Shown here: positions 35,369 to 47,348 of the stretch, piece after piece
Layout: the number at the start of each line of letters is the position of its first letter
Numbering within the stretch: position 1 is the first letter of the stretch
Assembly: GCA_002256425.1 (NCBI GenBank)
Contig: NKIZ01000001.1
Span: 496,001-560,000 of the forward strand
Direction: 5' to 3'
DNA: 64,000 bases
DNA from: Alphaproteobacteria bacterium PA2
GTDB taxonomy: Bacteria; Pseudomonadota; Alphaproteobacteria; Caulobacterales; Caulobacteraceae
The notes under the pieces: generated by a model
Told to the model about the DNA's origin: nothing
Database searches by the model: none
The model's input: only the letters and a program-made list of their open reading frames with translations
Translations under genes and position numbers: made by a program

Positions 35369-36772
35369 TCATTGAGCGAGCTCAAGCTGAAAATCAAAGG
35401 CGCTCGCCTCAATCATCTCCCGCGCCCAGCGGGCTGAAACGACAGCGCCCCGAGGCTTGGAATTGCTGAACGTCACACGGGCTTGGGTTCGTTCCAAGAG
35501 GGTTTTTGCAATAAAGAACCCAAGGCCCATTCCAACATGACCGGTTCGGCCACCCGCTATGCCTGCACGGCTGGTGACATAGGGTTCGCCCAGCTTGGCC
35601 AGGATGTCAGGGGCAAAGCCTGGCCCATCGTCGCGCACCTCGACCGTGATGCTGTCGGCATCGAAGCGTGCGGACACAAGCACTTCCGACTCGGCGAAAT
35701 CGACGGCGTTTTCCACAAATGAGGTCAGGGCGTGCAGGACCTCGGGCCGCCTGCTGATGTCGGGGGCAGCGACATTTGGCGCCCCAGTGACGATCGCTTC
35801 GATCCGCACGCCCTTGACCGTTGTGTGCGGCTCGAGGACCTCGTTGAGCAGTTGCAGGAGCGTCATGCGTTCATGCACTTCGTCAGAGGCCGCGTCGGGG
35901 GCGTCGGTCAGCCGACGCAGGATTTCCCGGCAACGGGCGGCCTGGGCCACCAGGAGTTCGGCGTCTTCCCTGACCGTCGGCGTTGTCGCCTCCCGTGCCA
36001 TTTCCTTGGCGACAATGGCGATTGTGGCCAGGGGGGTTCCAAGCTCATGGGCGGCGGCGGCGGCCAGGGCGCCCAGAGCAGAAAGCCTTTGCTCCCGGGC
36101 CAGAACCGCCTGGGTGACATCGAGGGCAAGGCCCATGCGAGCGGAATCGGTCGCGGCGTGCCGCACATAGCCGCTGATGATGATCAGGCCAGACAGGTTC
36201 GCCAGGGTCGCGCCCAGGACATAGCTGGGAGGTATGGTCATGGAGAAGCCCGGCGCCGAGGGCAGGGGCAGGTGAACCATGGCCAGCAGGAAGGTGGTGG
36301 TGACGGCGAGGGTCGCAAGCAGACCCAGCTGCAGGACCGGCAGGCTTGCCGCCGCCATGGTCACCGGCGCGATCAGCAGGATGAAGAACGGATTTTCAAC
36401 TCCGCCCGTGAGGTAGAGCAGGCTGGCTATCTGCAGGAGATCGAAGGTCAGATGTCCGACACTTTCCCATGACCCTGCAATCCGGCTTCGCGGCGATGAC
36501 AGTACGGTCAGGGCGTTTGCAATAATGCCGACAAGGATCAGGCCGAAGCACGGTGCTGTCGGGGCGTCGAACCTGAAACCGAAAACCGCCAGGGTCAGGA
36601 CCAGAAACTGCCCGGCCAGTATGACCCATCGCATGGTGACAATGGTGCTGACACGGATCTGGCCCCGAAGGGATCCGCCCGACATCCCGGCAAGCTCGTC
36701 TTGCGTCGCCGCGGGGCTTTGCCTATCGAGGCTGTCGGACCTTGGCGGCGGTGAGGTGTGTTCTGACGCCAT
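35369..36772 (-). CDS. regB: Redox sensor histidine kinase RegB/ActS/PrrB
   Basis: This 467-residue kinase has six hydrophobic helices (residues about 45-205). Between them the RegB quinone-sensing heptapeptide GGVENPF is intact. The H-box AAAHELGTPLATI contains the phospho-His, and the redox-active Cys sits in the usual AARCREILRRL. The ATPase domain shows FVENAVDFAES, RDDGPGFAPDIL and GMGLGFFIAKTLLE. It senses the ubiquinone pool and passes phosphate to RegA downstream. It is divergent from the Sco-type gene. Confidence 0.95.
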   Translation of the reverse strand: MASEHTSPPPRSDSLDRQSPAATQDELAGMSGGSLRGQIRVSTIVTMRWVILAGQFLVLTLAVFGFRFDAPTAPCFGLILVGIIANALTVLSSPRSRIAGSWESVGHLTFDLLQIASLLYLTGGVENPFFILLIAPVTMAAASLPVLQLGLLATLAVTTTFLLAMVHLPLPSAPGFSMTIPPSYVLGATLANLSGLIIISGYVRHAATDSARMGLALDVTQAVLAREQRLSALGALAAAAAHELGTPLATIAIVAKEMAREATTPTVREDAELLVAQAARCREILRRLTDAPDAASDEVHERMTLLQLLNEVLEPHTTVKGVRIEAIVTGAPNVAAPDISRRPEVLHALTSFVENAVDFAESEVLVSARFDADSITVEVRDDGPGFAPDILAKLGEPYVTSRAGIAGGRTGHVGMGLGFFIAKTLLERTQARVTFSNSKPRGAVVSARWAREMIEASAFDFQLELAQ

Positions 36773-36819
36773 GGGCCGGAATCATCGCCTAAGTTGCTGC
36801 GCATGACGAGGCACTTTTC

Positions 36820-37404
36820 ATGACCCGCCGAAATCTGATCATTCTGGCAGCCTGTGTGGTCGGCATTGCCGGGCTTATAGGGCTGGGTCTCCGTTCTGGC
36901 GCCTTTGATCCCCCAAAGCCCCCGGGCCCCGGCGGCGATTTCGTTCTGGTGGACCAGACAGGCAAGACCGTTTCCCAGGATATTCTCAAGGGCAAGTGGT
37001 CGGCCGTGTTCTTCGGCTTCACCTATTGTCCAGATGTCTGTCCGACCACCCTGGGGATCCTGGGGCAGACCCAGACCCAGCTTGGTCCTAAGGCCAAGGA
37101 CTTCCAGGTCATCTTCATTTCGGTGGATCCGGAGCGCGATACGCCAGAAGCGCTCAAGGCCTATCTGGACAATGAGTCCTTCCCCAAGGGGACCATCGGT
37201 CTGACCGGCTCCAAGGAGCAGATAGCTGCCGCGGCCAAGGCCTATCGGGTTTTCTACCAGAAAAGCGGTGAGGGCTCGGATTACCTGGTCAATCACTCGA
37301 CGGCGACCTACCTCATGAATCCGGAGGGCAGGTTCGCCAAGGTCTTGCCCTTCGGGATCGCCCCGGATGAAATCGCCCTGCAGATTTCCGGCGCCATGCG
37401 GTAG
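36820..37404 (+). CDS. senC: SCO1/SenC/PrrC copper chaperone
   Basis: The protein delivers copper to the CuA or CuB site of cytochrome oxidase and may act as a thiol redox partner of RegB. The 194-residue chain has one N-terminal anchor (NLIILAACVVGIAGLIGLGL), the CxxxC copper motif in TYCPDVCPTTLGIL, and the copper His in YLVNHSTATYLMNP. The thioredoxin-like fold faces the periplasm. It is divergent from regB with 47 nt between the starts. Confidence 0.93.
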   Translation: MTRRNLIILAACVVGIAGLIGLGLRSGAFDPPKPPGPGGDFVLVDQTGKTVSQDILKGKWSAVFFGFTYCPDVCPTTLGILGQTQTQLGPKAKDFQVIFISVDPERDTPEALKAYLDNESFPKGTIGLTGSKEQIAAAAKAYRVFYQKSGEGSDYLVNHSTATYLMNPEGRFAKVLPFGIAPDEIALQISGAMR

Positions 37405-37438
37405 GCCGCCCGATGGGGGCTGGACTTTCTTAAGGTAG

Positions 37439-37463
37439 CTTGTGCTATGTTGCAGTGCACAAG
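37439..37463. promoter_or_regulatory. TGC-rich dyad before phaZ, possible PhaR operator
   Basis: CTTGTGC-N11-GCACAAG is a perfect 7-bp dyad with an inner TGTTGCAGTGCA. It ends 14 nt before the phaZ ATG. PHB-responsive PhaR repressors bind TGC-rich sites, so PhaR control is plausible. The regulator gene is not in the window. Confidence 0.45.
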
Positions 37464-37477
37464 AGGACGGTCGGGCC

Positions 37478-38749
37478 ATGCTCTACACCCTGTATGAAGC
37501 CGGTTATTACGCATCGACGCCGCTGAGGTTTGCGGCGCGCGCCACCCGTGAGTTCTGGAACTCGCCCCTCAACCCGGCCAAGGACACCGCCCTGGGGCGC
37601 AGGATGTTCGCCACCTCCGACCTGTTCTCCAACCTGACCCGCCGGTATGGCCGCCCGGAATGGCGGATAGACAGTGTTGTGGTGAATGGTCAGCCCGTCC
37701 GGGTTCGCCGCACCGAGGTCTGGACCAGCCCCTGGGTCAAACTCATCCATTTCCAGCGCGACATGGCTGACATGCGCAAGGCCGGCCGCAAGGAGCTTGA
37801 GCCGGCGGTCCTGATCGTTGCGCCCCTGTCCGGGCACTACGCCACCCTGTTGCGGGGCACGGTCGAAGCCTTCCTGCAGGATCACGAGGTCTATATCAGC
37901 GACTGGTCAAACGCCCGGGACGTGCCTCTGGTGGAAGGACGTTTCGACTTCCACGACTATCTCGACCATGTGCGCCAGATGCTGCGCTATCTCGGCCCGC
38001 GCCCCCATGTGGTGGCTGTCTGCCAGCCGGGCCCCGCCGTACTGGCCGCCGCCGCCCTGATGGCGGAGGACAAGGATGAGAGCCGTCCCGGCACCATGAC
38101 CTTCATGGGATCACCCATAGACGCGCGCCTCTCCCCGACTGTCACCAACAAGCTGGCCGAGGAAAAGCCCTTCGCCTGGTTCAAGTCCAACATGATCGAC
38201 ACGGTCCCGGCGCCCTATCCGGGCATGGGGCGAAGGGTCTATCCGGGCTTTGTCCAGCTCTACTCGTTCATGTCCATGAACATGGACAGGCACAAGGAAG
38301 CCCATCTTCAGTACCTGCAGGATCTGATGGCCGGTGACGGCGATTCCGCCGAAGAACACCTGAGGTTCTATGACGAGTACCTCTCGGTGCTGGACCTGTC
38401 CGAGGAATTCTACCTCCAGACCATCGACTATGTGTTCCAGCAGTACCTGCTGCCCAAGGGCGAACTGGTTCACCATGGCCGTTCCGTCCGGCCGGAATCG
38501 ATCACCGACATCGGCCTGCTGACGGTGGAAGGCGAGAACGACGACATTTCCGGTATTGGTCAGACCCAGGCCGCCCACAAGCTGTGCTCGTCCCTGCCGC
38601 CGGAATACAAGGAAGACTATGTGCAGCCCCATGTAGGCCACTATGGGGTCTTCAACGGCCGCCGGTTCCGCGAGGAAATCTATCCGCGGGTCCGGCAGTT
38701 CATCCTCGATTTCGAAGCCGGCTTCGAGAAGACCCGCAAGGTCGCCTGA
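37478..38749 (+). CDS. phaZ: Intracellular polyhydroxybutyrate depolymerase
   Basis: This 423-residue enzyme degrades stored PHB granules. The start MLYTLYEAGYYA at 37478 is the family N-terminus and follows AGAGGA. The nucleophile is Cys in a lipase-like box, VVAVCQPGPAVLAAA, as in the Ralstonia-type intracellular depolymerases; Asp in TVEGENDDISGIGQTQAAH and His in VGHYGVFNGRRFREEIY complete the triad. The product is used by 3-hydroxybutyrate dehydrogenase, encoded at 12767. It is a single gene with a dyad upstream and an imperfect hairpin downstream. Confidence 0.93.
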   Translation: MLYTLYEAGYYASTPLRFAARATREFWNSPLNPAKDTALGRRMFATSDLFSNLTRRYGRPEWRIDSVVVNGQPVRVRRTEVWTSPWVKLIHFQRDMADMRKAGRKELEPAVLIVAPLSGHYATLLRGTVEAFLQDHEVYISDWSNARDVPLVEGRFDFHDYLDHVRQMLRYLGPRPHVVAVCQPGPAVLAAAALMAEDKDESRPGTMTFMGSPIDARLSPTVTNKLAEEKPFAWFKSNMIDTVPAPYPGMGRRVYPGFVQLYSFMSMNMDRHKEAHLQYLQDLMAGDGDSAEEHLRFYDEYLSVLDLSEEFYLQTIDYVFQQYLLPKGELVHHGRSVRPESITDIGLLTVEGENDDISGIGQTQAAHKLCSSLPPEYKEDYVQPHVGHYGVFNGRRFREEIYPRVRQFILDFEAGFEKTRKVA

Positions 38750-38759
38750 CGAACCCTGG

Positions 38760-38791
38760 CGGGAATCCGGGAAATTCGGTTTCCATTCCCG
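38760..38791 (+). terminator. Bulged hairpin after phaZ
   Basis: CGGGAAT pairs with ATTCCCG and, after a 3-nt bulge, GGAAA pairs with TTTCC around a TTCGG loop, giving 12 pairs. It starts 11 nt after the phaZ stop. There is no T-run, so it is a weak terminator candidate or an mRNA-end stabiliser. Confidence 0.4.
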
Positions 38792-38814
38792 TCCAACCAG
38801 ATCAAATTCGCTGA

Positions 38815-39561
38815 ATGTCCCTGTTTGGCCGCCCGCTCTCCGATGGAGACTGTCTTGATGTCGCCGGCGCTGTTGTGCGCCTCAAGGTGCACAGCCGGGC
38901 CCGTCGCGTGTCCCTGCGTCTTGACCGCGCGCGGCGGGAGGTGATCGCTACGGCGCCGACGCCCCGCAGGCTGGCCGAAGCTGCAGCCTTCGCCAGGGAC
39001 CGGGCTGACTGGATCAGCCAGAGGATCGCCGAACTGCCCAGGGCCGAGCCCTTGGCGCCTGGGGCGACCCTTCATCTGTTCGGCGTTCCCTGCCTCCTTG
39101 GCGCTGGCGACCATGCCATGCGCCTGACCCGTGATCCGGAGACCGGCGCCCTGACCCTGGCCGGGCGCGGAGAGGGTGAGGCCTATGCCCGCGCGGTAAT
39201 CCGCCTGATCAAGCGTGAGGCCCTGAAGGTCTTCACGGAGATGACGGAGGCCCATTGTCGGGCCCTGGGCGTCCGGCTTCCCAGTATCACAATGATGGAC
39301 GCCAAGGGCCGCTGGGGCTCATGCCGCTCATCGGCTCCGGGCAAGCCGGCGGCGATCCGTTATTCCTGGCGTCTGGCCCTGGCGCCCCGACGGGTCGCCG
39401 ACTATGTGGCGGCCCACGAGTGCGCCCACCTGCTGGAACTGAACCATGGTCCCCGGTTCTGGGAACATGTCCGGGGTCTTGTGGGAGAGATCGGCCCCTA
39501 TCGGGACTGGTTGAAGGCCGAAGGCGCGCGACTTCACGCCTTCGGTGGCGCCTATCAGTAG
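38815..39561 (+). CDS. YgjP-like (M48-type) metal-dependent hydrolase
   Basis: This 248-residue protein has the YgjP/DUF45 metallopeptidase domain: SRARRVSLRLDRARREVIAT, KGRWGSCRSSAPGKPAAIRY and the zinc site VAAHECAHLLELNHGPRFW with an additional downstream His. No signal peptide is seen, so it should be cytosolic. The physiological substrate of the family is unknown. Its stop overlaps the converging penicillin-binding protein gene by 7 nt. Confidence 0.9.
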   Translation: MSLFGRPLSDGDCLDVAGAVVRLKVHSRARRVSLRLDRARREVIATAPTPRRLAEAAAFARDRADWISQRIAELPRAEPLAPGATLHLFGVPCLLGAGDHAMRLTRDPETGALTLAGRGEGEAYARAVIRLIKREALKVFTEMTEAHCRALGVRLPSITMMDAKGRWGSCRSSAPGKPAAIRYSWRLALAPRRVADYVAAHECAHLLELNHGPRFWEHVRGLVGEIGPYRDWLKAEGARLHAFGGAYQ

Positions 39562-41531
39562 GGTATCTCCTCGACCTTGGGCTTCTCGGGCGGCCGGGCT
39601 TTTTCACCCGCCTCGGGTTTGGGCGCGGTAGCAGCGGGCGCCAGCAGGTCGCCAATGGGATCTGCCGGAAGGGCCTCGGCCGGCGGCGCCTCCACAAACC
39701 CTCCCGGAATGGGCTGGACATTGAGGCGCGGCAGGGCGGCTCCCATGAATTCGCGCCATATCGCTGTCGGCGCTCCGCCCCCGGCCACCCGCTTCATTGG
39801 CGTATTGTCATCCCGCCCGAGCCAGACGGCCGAGACGAAGCCCCCCGTATAGCCGACAAACCAGGCGTCCCTGTAATCACTGGTCGTTCCGGTCTTGCCG
39901 GCGATGTCATAGCCCTTCACCTGGGCGCGGGTTCCGGTGCCTGACGTCACGACCTGACGCATCATCTGGTTCATGTACTGGAGGGCCGGCGTGCCGATGA
40001 CTGCGGCGCGATCCGGCTTTTCCAGGCTGTGGTCGTAGAGGATCCTGCCGCTCGCCGTGCGGATGCGCTCGATGCCATAGGCCCGGGTTGAAAAGCCGCC
40101 ATTGGCGAAGGGCGCATAGGCCTGGGCCACTTCCAGGGGGCTGACCTCCACGGCGCCCAGGGCCATGGAAGGGTCAAGCTGGATGCGGGAGGAAATGCCC
40201 AGGCGCCTTGCCGTGGCGGCGACATTGGCGGTGCCGATTTCGTTGGCCAGCCTGGCGGCGACCGTGTTGATGGACTGCGCCAGGGCCGTCTGCAGGTCCA
40301 TGGGACCGAGATATTTTCCGGTATAGTTCTTGGGCTCCCAGGATCCGATCTTCAGGGGCTCATCGACCACAGGCGTTGTTGGTGTCCGCCCCTGTTCCAT
40401 CGCCGTCAGATAGACAAACGGCTTGAAGGCTGACCCGGCCTGTCGCTGGGCCTGGGTGACACGGTCGAACTGGCTGTCTGAATAGCGCTCGCCACCGATA
40501 TAGGCCCTGACCCGGCCCTCGCCATCCATGGCGATCACGGCGCCCTGCTGGACGCCCTGGGACCTCGCCGCCTCCACCCCGCGCAGCAGGGCCTGCTCGG
40601 CTGCGATCTGGATCGGCAGGTCAAGGGTGGTTTCGACCACCAGGTCTTCCGTCGGCTCGCCGACCAGGCTGCGGACTTTCTCATCCACCCAGTCAGTGAA
40701 GTACTGGGCCCTCTGGCTGTCCCAGACCGGGTTGACCTTGACCGGCGTGCTGAAGGCCTCATCCCGTTCGCGGGGGGTGATGGCGCCGATGCGGACCATT
40801 TCATTGAGGACGATGGTGGCCCGCTTCGCCGCCCGATCAGGCGAGGCCACCGGATTATAGCGCGACGGACCCTTCATCATGCCGGCCAGCAGGGCGCTCT
40901 CGCCAATGGTCAGCTGGCTGGCGGGTTTGCCGAAATAGCGCTGGGACGCCGCTTCGATCCCATAGGCGCCCGACCCGAAATTCACCCGGTTCAGATAGAG
41001 GGCCAGGATCTCCTTCTTGCTGAACTTGGTTTCCAGCCAGATGGCCAGGATCAGTTCTTGGGCCTTGCGGCGATAGTTCTGGTTTGGCGTCAGGAAGAGG
41101 TTACGCGCCAATTGCTGGGTGATGGTCGAGCCTCCCCGCAGGGGGCCGCCCTTGTGGGAGAGATTGTAGATCTGGCTGCGGACAATGCCCCAGGGATTGA
41201 AGCCGAAGTGCCAGTAGTACCAGCGGTCCTCGATGGCCACGAAGGCCGACGGTACGTATTTCGGCAGGGAGTCCAGGTCCACAGGCGGCGCGAACTGGCT
41301 GCCGCGCACGCCGACCAGGGCGCCGGACCTGTCGAGATAGGAAACCGAGGGTTGCCGCTTGACCTTGTTGAGCCCCGACGTATCGGGCAGGTCGATGGCG
41401 AAGACCGCAAAAAAGGCCGCCAGAAAGATCAGCCCCCAGACGCCCAGCAGGACCAGCCAGTATAAGAGAGTCTGAATCAGGGTTCTGGGCGCCGCGGGCC
41501 GGCGGCCGCCGCTCTGCGGGGCGTTTGCCAT
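39555..41531 (-). CDS. Class A penicillin-binding protein 1A family (GT51 + transpeptidase)
   Basis: This 658-residue bifunctional enzyme polymerises and cross-links peptidoglycan. An N-terminal helix (LLYWLVLLGVWGLIFLAAFF) precedes the GT51 domain (AIEDRWYYWHFGFNPWG, GGSTITQQLARNLFLT, YLNRVNFGSGAYGIEAASQ). The transpeptidase domain has SxxK in AGSAFKPFVY, SxN in LAQSINTVAARL and KTG in IAGKTGTTSDYRDAWFVGYT. A Pro/Ala-rich tail of about 45 residues ends the chain. At 658 residues it is shorter than full PBP1A (about 800), lacking the OB insert; it could also be called PBP1b/2d-like. Confidence 0.92.
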   Translation of the reverse strand: MANAPQSGGRRPAAPRTLIQTLLYWLVLLGVWGLIFLAAFFAVFAIDLPDTSGLNKVKRQPSVSYLDRSGALVGVRGSQFAPPVDLDSLPKYVPSAFVAIEDRWYYWHFGFNPWGIVRSQIYNLSHKGGPLRGGSTITQQLARNLFLTPNQNYRRKAQELILAIWLETKFSKKEILALYLNRVNFGSGAYGIEAASQRYFGKPASQLTIGESALLAGMMKGPSRYNPVASPDRAAKRATIVLNEMVRIGAITPRERDEAFSTPVKVNPVWDSQRAQYFTDWVDEKVRSLVGEPTEDLVVETTLDLPIQIAAEQALLRGVEAARSQGVQQGAVIAMDGEGRVRAYIGGERYSDSQFDRVTQAQRQAGSAFKPFVYLTAMEQGRTPTTPVVDEPLKIGSWEPKNYTGKYLGPMDLQTALAQSINTVAARLANEIGTANVAATARRLGISSRIQLDPSMALGAVEVSPLEVAQAYAPFANGGFSTRAYGIERIRTASGRILYDHSLEKPDRAAVIGTPALQYMNQMMRQVVTSGTGTRAQVKGYDIAGKTGTTSDYRDAWFVGYTGGFVSAVWLGRDDNTPMKRVAGGGAPTAIWREFMGAALPRLNVQPIPGGFVEAPPAEALPADPIGDLLAPAATAPKPEAGEKARPPEKPKVEEIPY

Positions 41532-41649
41532 TTGATCGTCCTGGGCCTGCGGTCTCTGCGTCGTCTGGCGGAGTCCATTCTCGGGTTACCAAAGGCGCGA
41601 TAGCCTTAACGGGATGTGAACAATCCGGCGACCTCAGCCGGCGTTCAAC

Positions 41650-41675
41650 ATTTTTGAATGGCCCTATTCAAAAAT
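41650..41675. promoter_or_regulatory. Perfect 10-bp AT-rich dyad upstream of the CC_3452-like gene
   Basis: ATTTTTGAAT-GGCCCT-ATTCAAAAAT is a perfect dyad inside the 290-nt gap between the penicillin-binding protein start and the gene at 41822. Further TTCAA/TTGAA pairs flank it at 41644 and 41681. It ends 5 nt before a TTGAAG -35-like hexamer, so an operator or UP-like element is likely. The rest of the gap holds the putative promoter and about 105 nt of G+C-rich leader. Confidence 0.55.
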
Positions 41676-41680
41676 TGCCA

Positions 41681-41708
41681 TTGAAGTGGAGCTTTGCGCT
41701 GTTATCTT
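41681..41708 (+). promoter_or_regulatory. Promoter candidate for the CC_3452-like gene
   Basis: TTGAAG at 41681-41686 and TATCTT at 41703-41708 are separated by 16 nt. Transcription would begin near 41715, leaving a leader of about 105 nt before the TTG start. Confidence 0.4.
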
Positions 41709-41821
41709 AGCGATGCTTAGTTGTCGTTGCGCCACGGGTGGGGATACCCGCGGCGATCCTTCGGCGGCGACCGGGCCGGTCCTAAGGCGGGCCGATTCTC
41801 CCCGAAACGCTGGAGGGCTCA

Positions 41822-42154
41822 TTGAAGCTCCAAACCCTTTTTGCCGCCACCGCGGCTCTGATCTCCCTGTCGGTCGCCGCTCCGGCCCTGGCTGATGAAA
41901 TTGTTGTCGCCAAGCTCAAGAGCCCGGTTCCTGCGGCCAAGAAGTTCATTGCTGGCGGCGCCATGTTCGTCTGCGAAGCCGACACCTGCTCTACCGAAAC
42001 TCCGTCCAGCGAGACCTTTACGACGGGCGCCTGCAAGACCATCGCCAAGAAGGCCGGTGAACTTGTCAGCTACGGCAATATCCGCAGCACGTTCGACGCG
42101 ACCAAGCTCGCTGTCTGCAATTCGCCTCTGAGTTCGCAGGTCGCCGCAAAGTAG
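41822..42154 (+). CDS. Secreted CC_3452-like small protein
   Basis: This 110-residue protein starts at a TTG that follows a strong GGAGGG ribosome site. A signal peptide (LFAATAALISLSVAAPALA) is followed by EIVVAKLKSPVPAAKKFIAGG, then paired cysteines in MFVCEADTC, and further Cys in GACKTIAKKAGEL and LAVCNS. The pattern resembles the alphaproteobacterial CC_3452 family of secreted proteins of unknown function, often next to the ATP synthase genes, as here. A strong terminator follows. Confidence 0.75.
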   Translation: MKLQTLFAATAALISLSVAAPALADEIVVAKLKSPVPAAKKFIAGGAMFVCEADTCSTETPSSETFTTGACKTIAKKAGELVSYGNIRSTFDATKLAVCNSPLSSQVAAK

Positions 42155-42193
42155 GGTCTTGCCTCCCAGCATTCCTATGGTCCTGCCACTTGA

Positions 42194-42225
42194 GGGCGCC
42201 GCGCGAGCGGCGCCCTTTTCTTTTT
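42194..42225 (+). terminator. Rho-independent terminator
   Basis: GGGCGCCGC-GCGA-GCGGCGCCC is a perfect 9-bp stem with a 4-nt loop followed by TTTTCTTTTT. It ends transcription of the CC_3452-like gene at 41822. Confidence 0.9.
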
Positions 42226-42254
42226 GATGACGACAGAGCAAGACCACACCCGAC

Positions 42255-42560
42255 ATGTCAGATTCCAGCCTGCCCCTCAGCCGCCCGGCCATTGCCCCGG
42301 ACCATCCCGCCGCCGTGACCATGGTGGCCCAGCCCGTGCTTGCCGAAGTCGCCGGCCCGGACGCCGCGCCTGTGTCATTATCCATTGAGTACGGGGTCGG
42401 GATTGCTGCGGGAGAATCGCTGGAGGTCGAAGCCAGGATCGTCCGTGGCACCCGCACCCTTGTTTTCGCCCAGGCCAGGGTCATGAATGGATCAGGGCTG
42501 TTGGCTGCGGACATTTCGGCCGTTTACCGCCGCGAAATACGCAATGAAAACGGCCCCTGA
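42255..42560 (+). CDS. Small protein resembling half of a PaaI-type hotdog thioesterase
   Basis: This 101-residue product has a loose N-terminal third, then VSLSIEYGVGIAAGESLEVE and ARIVRGTRTLVFAQARVM, a strand pattern like the second half of PaaI-type hotdog thioesterases (VTLSxxYxxPAxxG, AEARVVRRGRTLxFAEAxV). The first half, with the long helix and catalytic Asn/Asp, is missing. It may be a degenerated remnant or a small binding protein. The ribosome site is weak. It lies between a terminator and the atp promoter. Confidence 0.55.
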   Translation: MSDSSLPLSRPAIAPDHPAAVTMVAQPVLAEVAGPDAAPVSLSIEYGVGIAAGESLEVEARIVRGTRTLVFAQARVMNGSGLLAADISAVYRREIRNENGP

Positions 42561-42594
42561 CCCTTCCGGCGACATCTTAAGCGGTCGCCCTTGG

Positions 42595-42623
42595 TTGCGG
42601 CGCCGAAAATCGCGTGCTATCAG
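42595..42623 (+). promoter_or_regulatory. Promoter candidate for atpHAGDC
   Basis: TTGCGG at 42595-42600 and TATCAG at 42618-42623 are 17 nt apart; the latter lies in GCTATCAG, close to the caulobacterial -10 element. The leader to the atpH GTG would be about 125 nt. The rest of the 194-nt gap shows no gene. Confidence 0.5.
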
Positions 42624-42754
42624 GCGCGCGGCTTACGACGAGGGGGTTTAACGCTCACTTTGGTCGTTGTGCATTTCCAAGCACTTTCAAGCCTTTAGGT
42701 TGTCGGGAAGGTTCCTTTCCGGTGGCTGCAGACACGCACCGGGCGGACAAATAA

Positions 42755-43309
42755 GTGGCGGACGATTCCCAGACTTCGAATGTGGGCGGCAGATACGCAC
42801 AGGCCCTCTTCGACCTTGCTACCGACGAAAAGACCGTGGCCAAGGTTGAGGCCGATCTCAAGTCGTTGAAGAAAATGCGCAGTGAGTCCAAGGACTTCCA
42901 GACTCTTCTGGCGTCCCCGGCCTTCAGTGCGGCTGAAAAGGGCAAGGCCCTGCTCGCCCTGGCTGACAAGGCCAAGCTGACCCCGACGACCCGGAAATTC
43001 CTGGGACTGCTGGCCGCCAATGGCCGTTCGGCCGCCCTGGGTGATGTCATCACCGCCTATGCATCACTCTCCGCCAAGGCGCGGGGCGTGGTCTCAGCCC
43101 AGGTCACCACGGCGGTGGCCCTGACGGCCGCCCAGAGCAAGGGCGTTGCCTCGGCCCTGCGCACGGCGCTTGGCCGTGATCCCGAAATCGAGACCCGCAT
43201 TGATCCGTCCATTCTTGGCGGCATCAAGGTGCGGGTCGGTTCCCGACTCTTCGATGCTTCACTTCGTTCGAAGCTCGATTCCCTCAAGTTCGCCCTCAAG
43301 AGAGCGTAA
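42755..43309 (+). CDS. atpH: F1F0 ATP synthase subunit delta
   Basis: Subunit delta forms the top of the peripheral stalk joining F1 to the b subunits. The 184-residue chain begins at GTG 42755 ([20 protein letters not shown]), the normal N-terminus, and ends with the conserved [20 protein letters not shown] and [13 protein letters not shown]. It opens the F1 operon atpHAGDC; F0 genes are not in the window, as is usual for alphaproteobacteria. atpA follows after 3 nt. Confidence 0.95.
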   Translation: MADDSQTSNVGGRYAQALFDLATDEKTVAKVEADLKSLKKMRSESKDFQTLLASPAFSAAEKGKALLALADKAKLTPTTRKFLGLLAANGRSAALGDVITAYASLSAKARGVVSAQVTTAVALTAAQSKGVASALRTALGRDPEIETRIDPSILGGIKVRVGSRLFDASLRSKLDSLKFALKRA

Positions 43310-44848
<1,539 letters not shown>

Positions 44849-44871
44849 AGAAACGGCGGAGTTTTCAGGAG

Positions 44872-45741
44872 ATGGCCAGCCTCAAGGAGATGCGCAATCG
44901 GATCAAAAGCGTGGAATCCACGCAGAAGATCACGAAAGCGCTGCAAATGGTCGCCGCGGCCAAGCTGCGACGCGCGCAACAGGCTGCGCAAAACGCTCGC
45001 CCCTATGCCGAGCGCATGGCCTCGGTCATCGCCAACCTGGCGGCGGGGGTGTCCGGCGACGGCGCACCCAAGCTGCTGGTCGGCACGGGTCAGGACGCCA
45101 AGCACCTGGTCATCGTCGCTACGGCGGACCGGGGTCTGGCGGGCGGCTTCAATTCTTCCATCGTCCGGATGGCGCGGGAGCGGATCGCCTCCCTCATCGC
45201 CGAGGGCAAGGACGTAAAGATCATCACCCTGGGCAAGAAGGCCCGGGATCAGCTGAAGCGTCTTTATGGCGACCGGATCGTCGAAAGCATCGAAGCGGGC
45301 GCGACCCCTTCGCTGGCGGTCGCTGAAACCGTTGGCCAGAAGGTCGCCGCCATGTTCGAGGCCGGCGAGGTCGATGTGGTCTCCCTGGCCTTTTCAAAGT
45401 TCAAGTCCGTGGTCACCCAGACCCCGACCTTCCAGCAGATGATCCCGGCCCAGGTCAGCGGATCCGGCGCCGTCGACCTGCAGGGCGCCAGCTACGAATA
45501 CGAGCCGGACGCAGAGGCCATTCTCGAAACCCTCCTGCCCCGCAATCTCAATGTCCAGGTCCTGTCGGCCATGCTGGAAAATCAGGCCGGCTTCTTCGCC
45601 GCCCAGATGTCGGCCATGGACAATGCGACCCGTGCTGCTGGCGACATGATCGCCGCACTCAACCTGCTGAAAAACCGTACCCGCCAGGCGCAGATCACCA
45701 AGGAGCTGATCGAGATCATCTCCGGCGCCGAAGCGCTCTAA
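44872..45741 (+). CDS. atpG: F1F0 ATP synthase subunit gamma
   Basis: The 289-residue gamma subunit is the rotor shaft of F1. The N-terminal helix [20 protein letters not shown] and [20 protein letters not shown], and the C-terminal helix [19 protein letters not shown] with [20 protein letters not shown], are typical. A central segment [20 protein letters not shown] is somewhat shorter than in E. coli. It starts 23 nt after atpA with AGGAG. Confidence 0.97.
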   Translation: MASLKEMRNRIKSVESTQKITKALQMVAAAKLRRAQQAAQNARPYAERMASVIANLAAGVSGDGAPKLLVGTGQDAKHLVIVATADRGLAGGFNSSIVRMARERIASLIAEGKDVKIITLGKKARDQLKRLYGDRIVESIEAGATPSLAVAETVGQKVAAMFEAGEVDVVSLAFSKFKSVVTQTPTFQQMIPAQVSGSGAVDLQGASYEYEPDAEAILETLLPRNLNVQVLSAMLENQAGFFAAQMSAMDNATRAAGDMIAALNLLKNRTRQAQITKELIEIISGAEAL

Positions 45742-47343
<1,602 letters not shown>

Positions 47344-47348
47344 GCCTG

